Positions 63,649 to 64,000 of a DNA stretch of 64,000 nt are shown piece by piece. Position numbers and translations under genes: made by a program. Positions within the stretch are counted from its first letter, which is position 1. Each line of letters begins with the position of its first letter. The DNA is taken from the NCBI GenBank assembly GCA_964489055.1, contig CAZAXF010000004.1:1-64000 (forward strand), read 5' to 3'. The notes under the pieces are model-generated. The model saw nothing but the letters and a program-made list of their open reading frames with translations. It searched no databases and was not told the DNA's origin. The DNA is from 66-474 sp964489055. GTDB lineage: Bacteria > Pseudomonadota > Gammaproteobacteria > Xanthomonadales > Rhodanobacteraceae.

Positions 63649-64000
63649 CTACATCTGCGCGAACTTGAAGGTCGCCCCGCTGGGCTTGACGGCTTCCTTC
63701 ACGGCTGCCTCGTCGGACTTGTCACCGATGAACAGCACCACCACGCCCTTGAACGACCCGGGCGATGCGTTCTTGAACGCGGTTTCGATCACCTTCGCCG
63801 TGGTCGCCGAGCTGGGCCCGCCGATCGCCACCATGTTGCCGGGCAGCACCGTGGCCAGGACCATGTTGTTGAGCTGTTCCTGGACGCGTCCGATGGTGGC
63901 CGCGTCGGCCGGATTCTGCGCCGACGGCACGAAGTAGACGTAGGGCGAATTGCTGATCGTGCCCATGTTCTTTTCGACGATCTGCTTGAGGTAGGCACCC
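63649..64000 (-). CDS. C-terminal part of an unknown protein (runs off the window)
   Basis: The last 116 residues of a gene that continues past 64000. Text such as SPYVYFVPSAQNPADAATI, LNNMVLATVLPGNMVAIGGPSS and FKGVVVLFIGDKSDEAAVKEA looks like a globular alpha/beta domain, but I do not recognise the family. It lies upstream of lepA on the same strand. Confidence 0.7.
   Translation of the reverse strand, partial: GAYLKQIVEKNMGTISNSPYVYFVPSAQNPADAATIGRVQEQLNNMVLATVLPGNMVAIGGPSSATTAKVIETAFKNASPGSFKGVVVLFIGDKSDEAAVKEAVKPSGATFKFAQM

Overview
The window is a high-GC, densely coded bacterial chromosome segment with about 57 credible protein genes, no rRNA or tRNA that I can see, no prophage, no CRISPR and no complete insertion sequence. 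Gene content and order point to Xanthomonadales (Lysobacterales), most likely Rhodanobacteraceae. The markers are lepA-lepB-DUF4845-rnc-era-recO, leuS with lptE-holA, rlmD-CYTH-nagZ-hpt-MTIP phosphorylase, three-subunit pnt genes, a pseudomonalisin-type protease, and intergenic DNA full of REP hairpins and heptamer repeats. This placement is inference from gene families; no marker RNA gene is present.

Layout. 0.5-7 kb: wecA-like transferase, then (minus strand) leuS, lptE, holA. 7-13.6 kb: a PLP decarboxylase whose 5' end is caught in a 315-bp tandem duplication, a secreted amidohydrolase, CnoX and a secreted S10 carboxypeptidase. 13.6-24.3 kb: an ECF sigma/membrane protein pair, DUF502, thpR, an M13 lipoprotein peptidase, a Fur-box-preceded TonB siderophore receptor and rapA. 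24.7-28 kb: yajC-secD-secF. 28-32.7 kb: one-domain asparaginase, sedolisin with a P domain, sufT. 32.7-33.9 kb: a gene-free nest of repeats containing a 225-bp MITE-like element. 33.9-45 kb: pntB and pntAB separated by about 8 kb from pntAA. Between them lie a second ECF operon, an AraC regulator with a divergent secreted protein, a MalY-type enzyme, a D-2-hydroxyacid dehydrogenase, a thiamine-binding protein and a GST. 45-53.5 kb: nitroreductase-xni-nudF, a cold-shock protein, and the overlapping rlmD-CYTH-nagZ-hpt-MTIP operon, then degV. 53.6-57 kb: ydbH with a YdbL-like lipoprotein, and a receiver-Hpt protein. 57-64 kb: the lepA...recO operon and the end of an unknown gene.

How the genes fit together. 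Most are housekeeping: tRNA charging, Sec export and signal cleavage, ribosome and DNA maintenance, outer-membrane assembly (LptE, YdbH), peptidoglycan recycling (NagZ) and purine salvage (MTIP phosphorylase, Hpt). A set of secreted or lipoprotein peptidases (amidohydrolase/dipeptidase, S10, M13, S53) suggests a life on external peptides.

The most unusual signal is the repeat ecology rather than a new gene cluster. There are (1) a GGGGACC-type heptamer family that has entered the leuS coding sequence in frame at two places and forms opposed arrays between era and recO, covering the recO ribosome-binding region; (2) a 225-bp MITE with matching ends, probable 6-bp target duplications and uninterrupted copies of its target nearby; and (3) a GGGTCAGAGTCATTGATC palindrome tied to the 315-bp duplication. 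Coordinates and motifs were read by eye; no searches were run.
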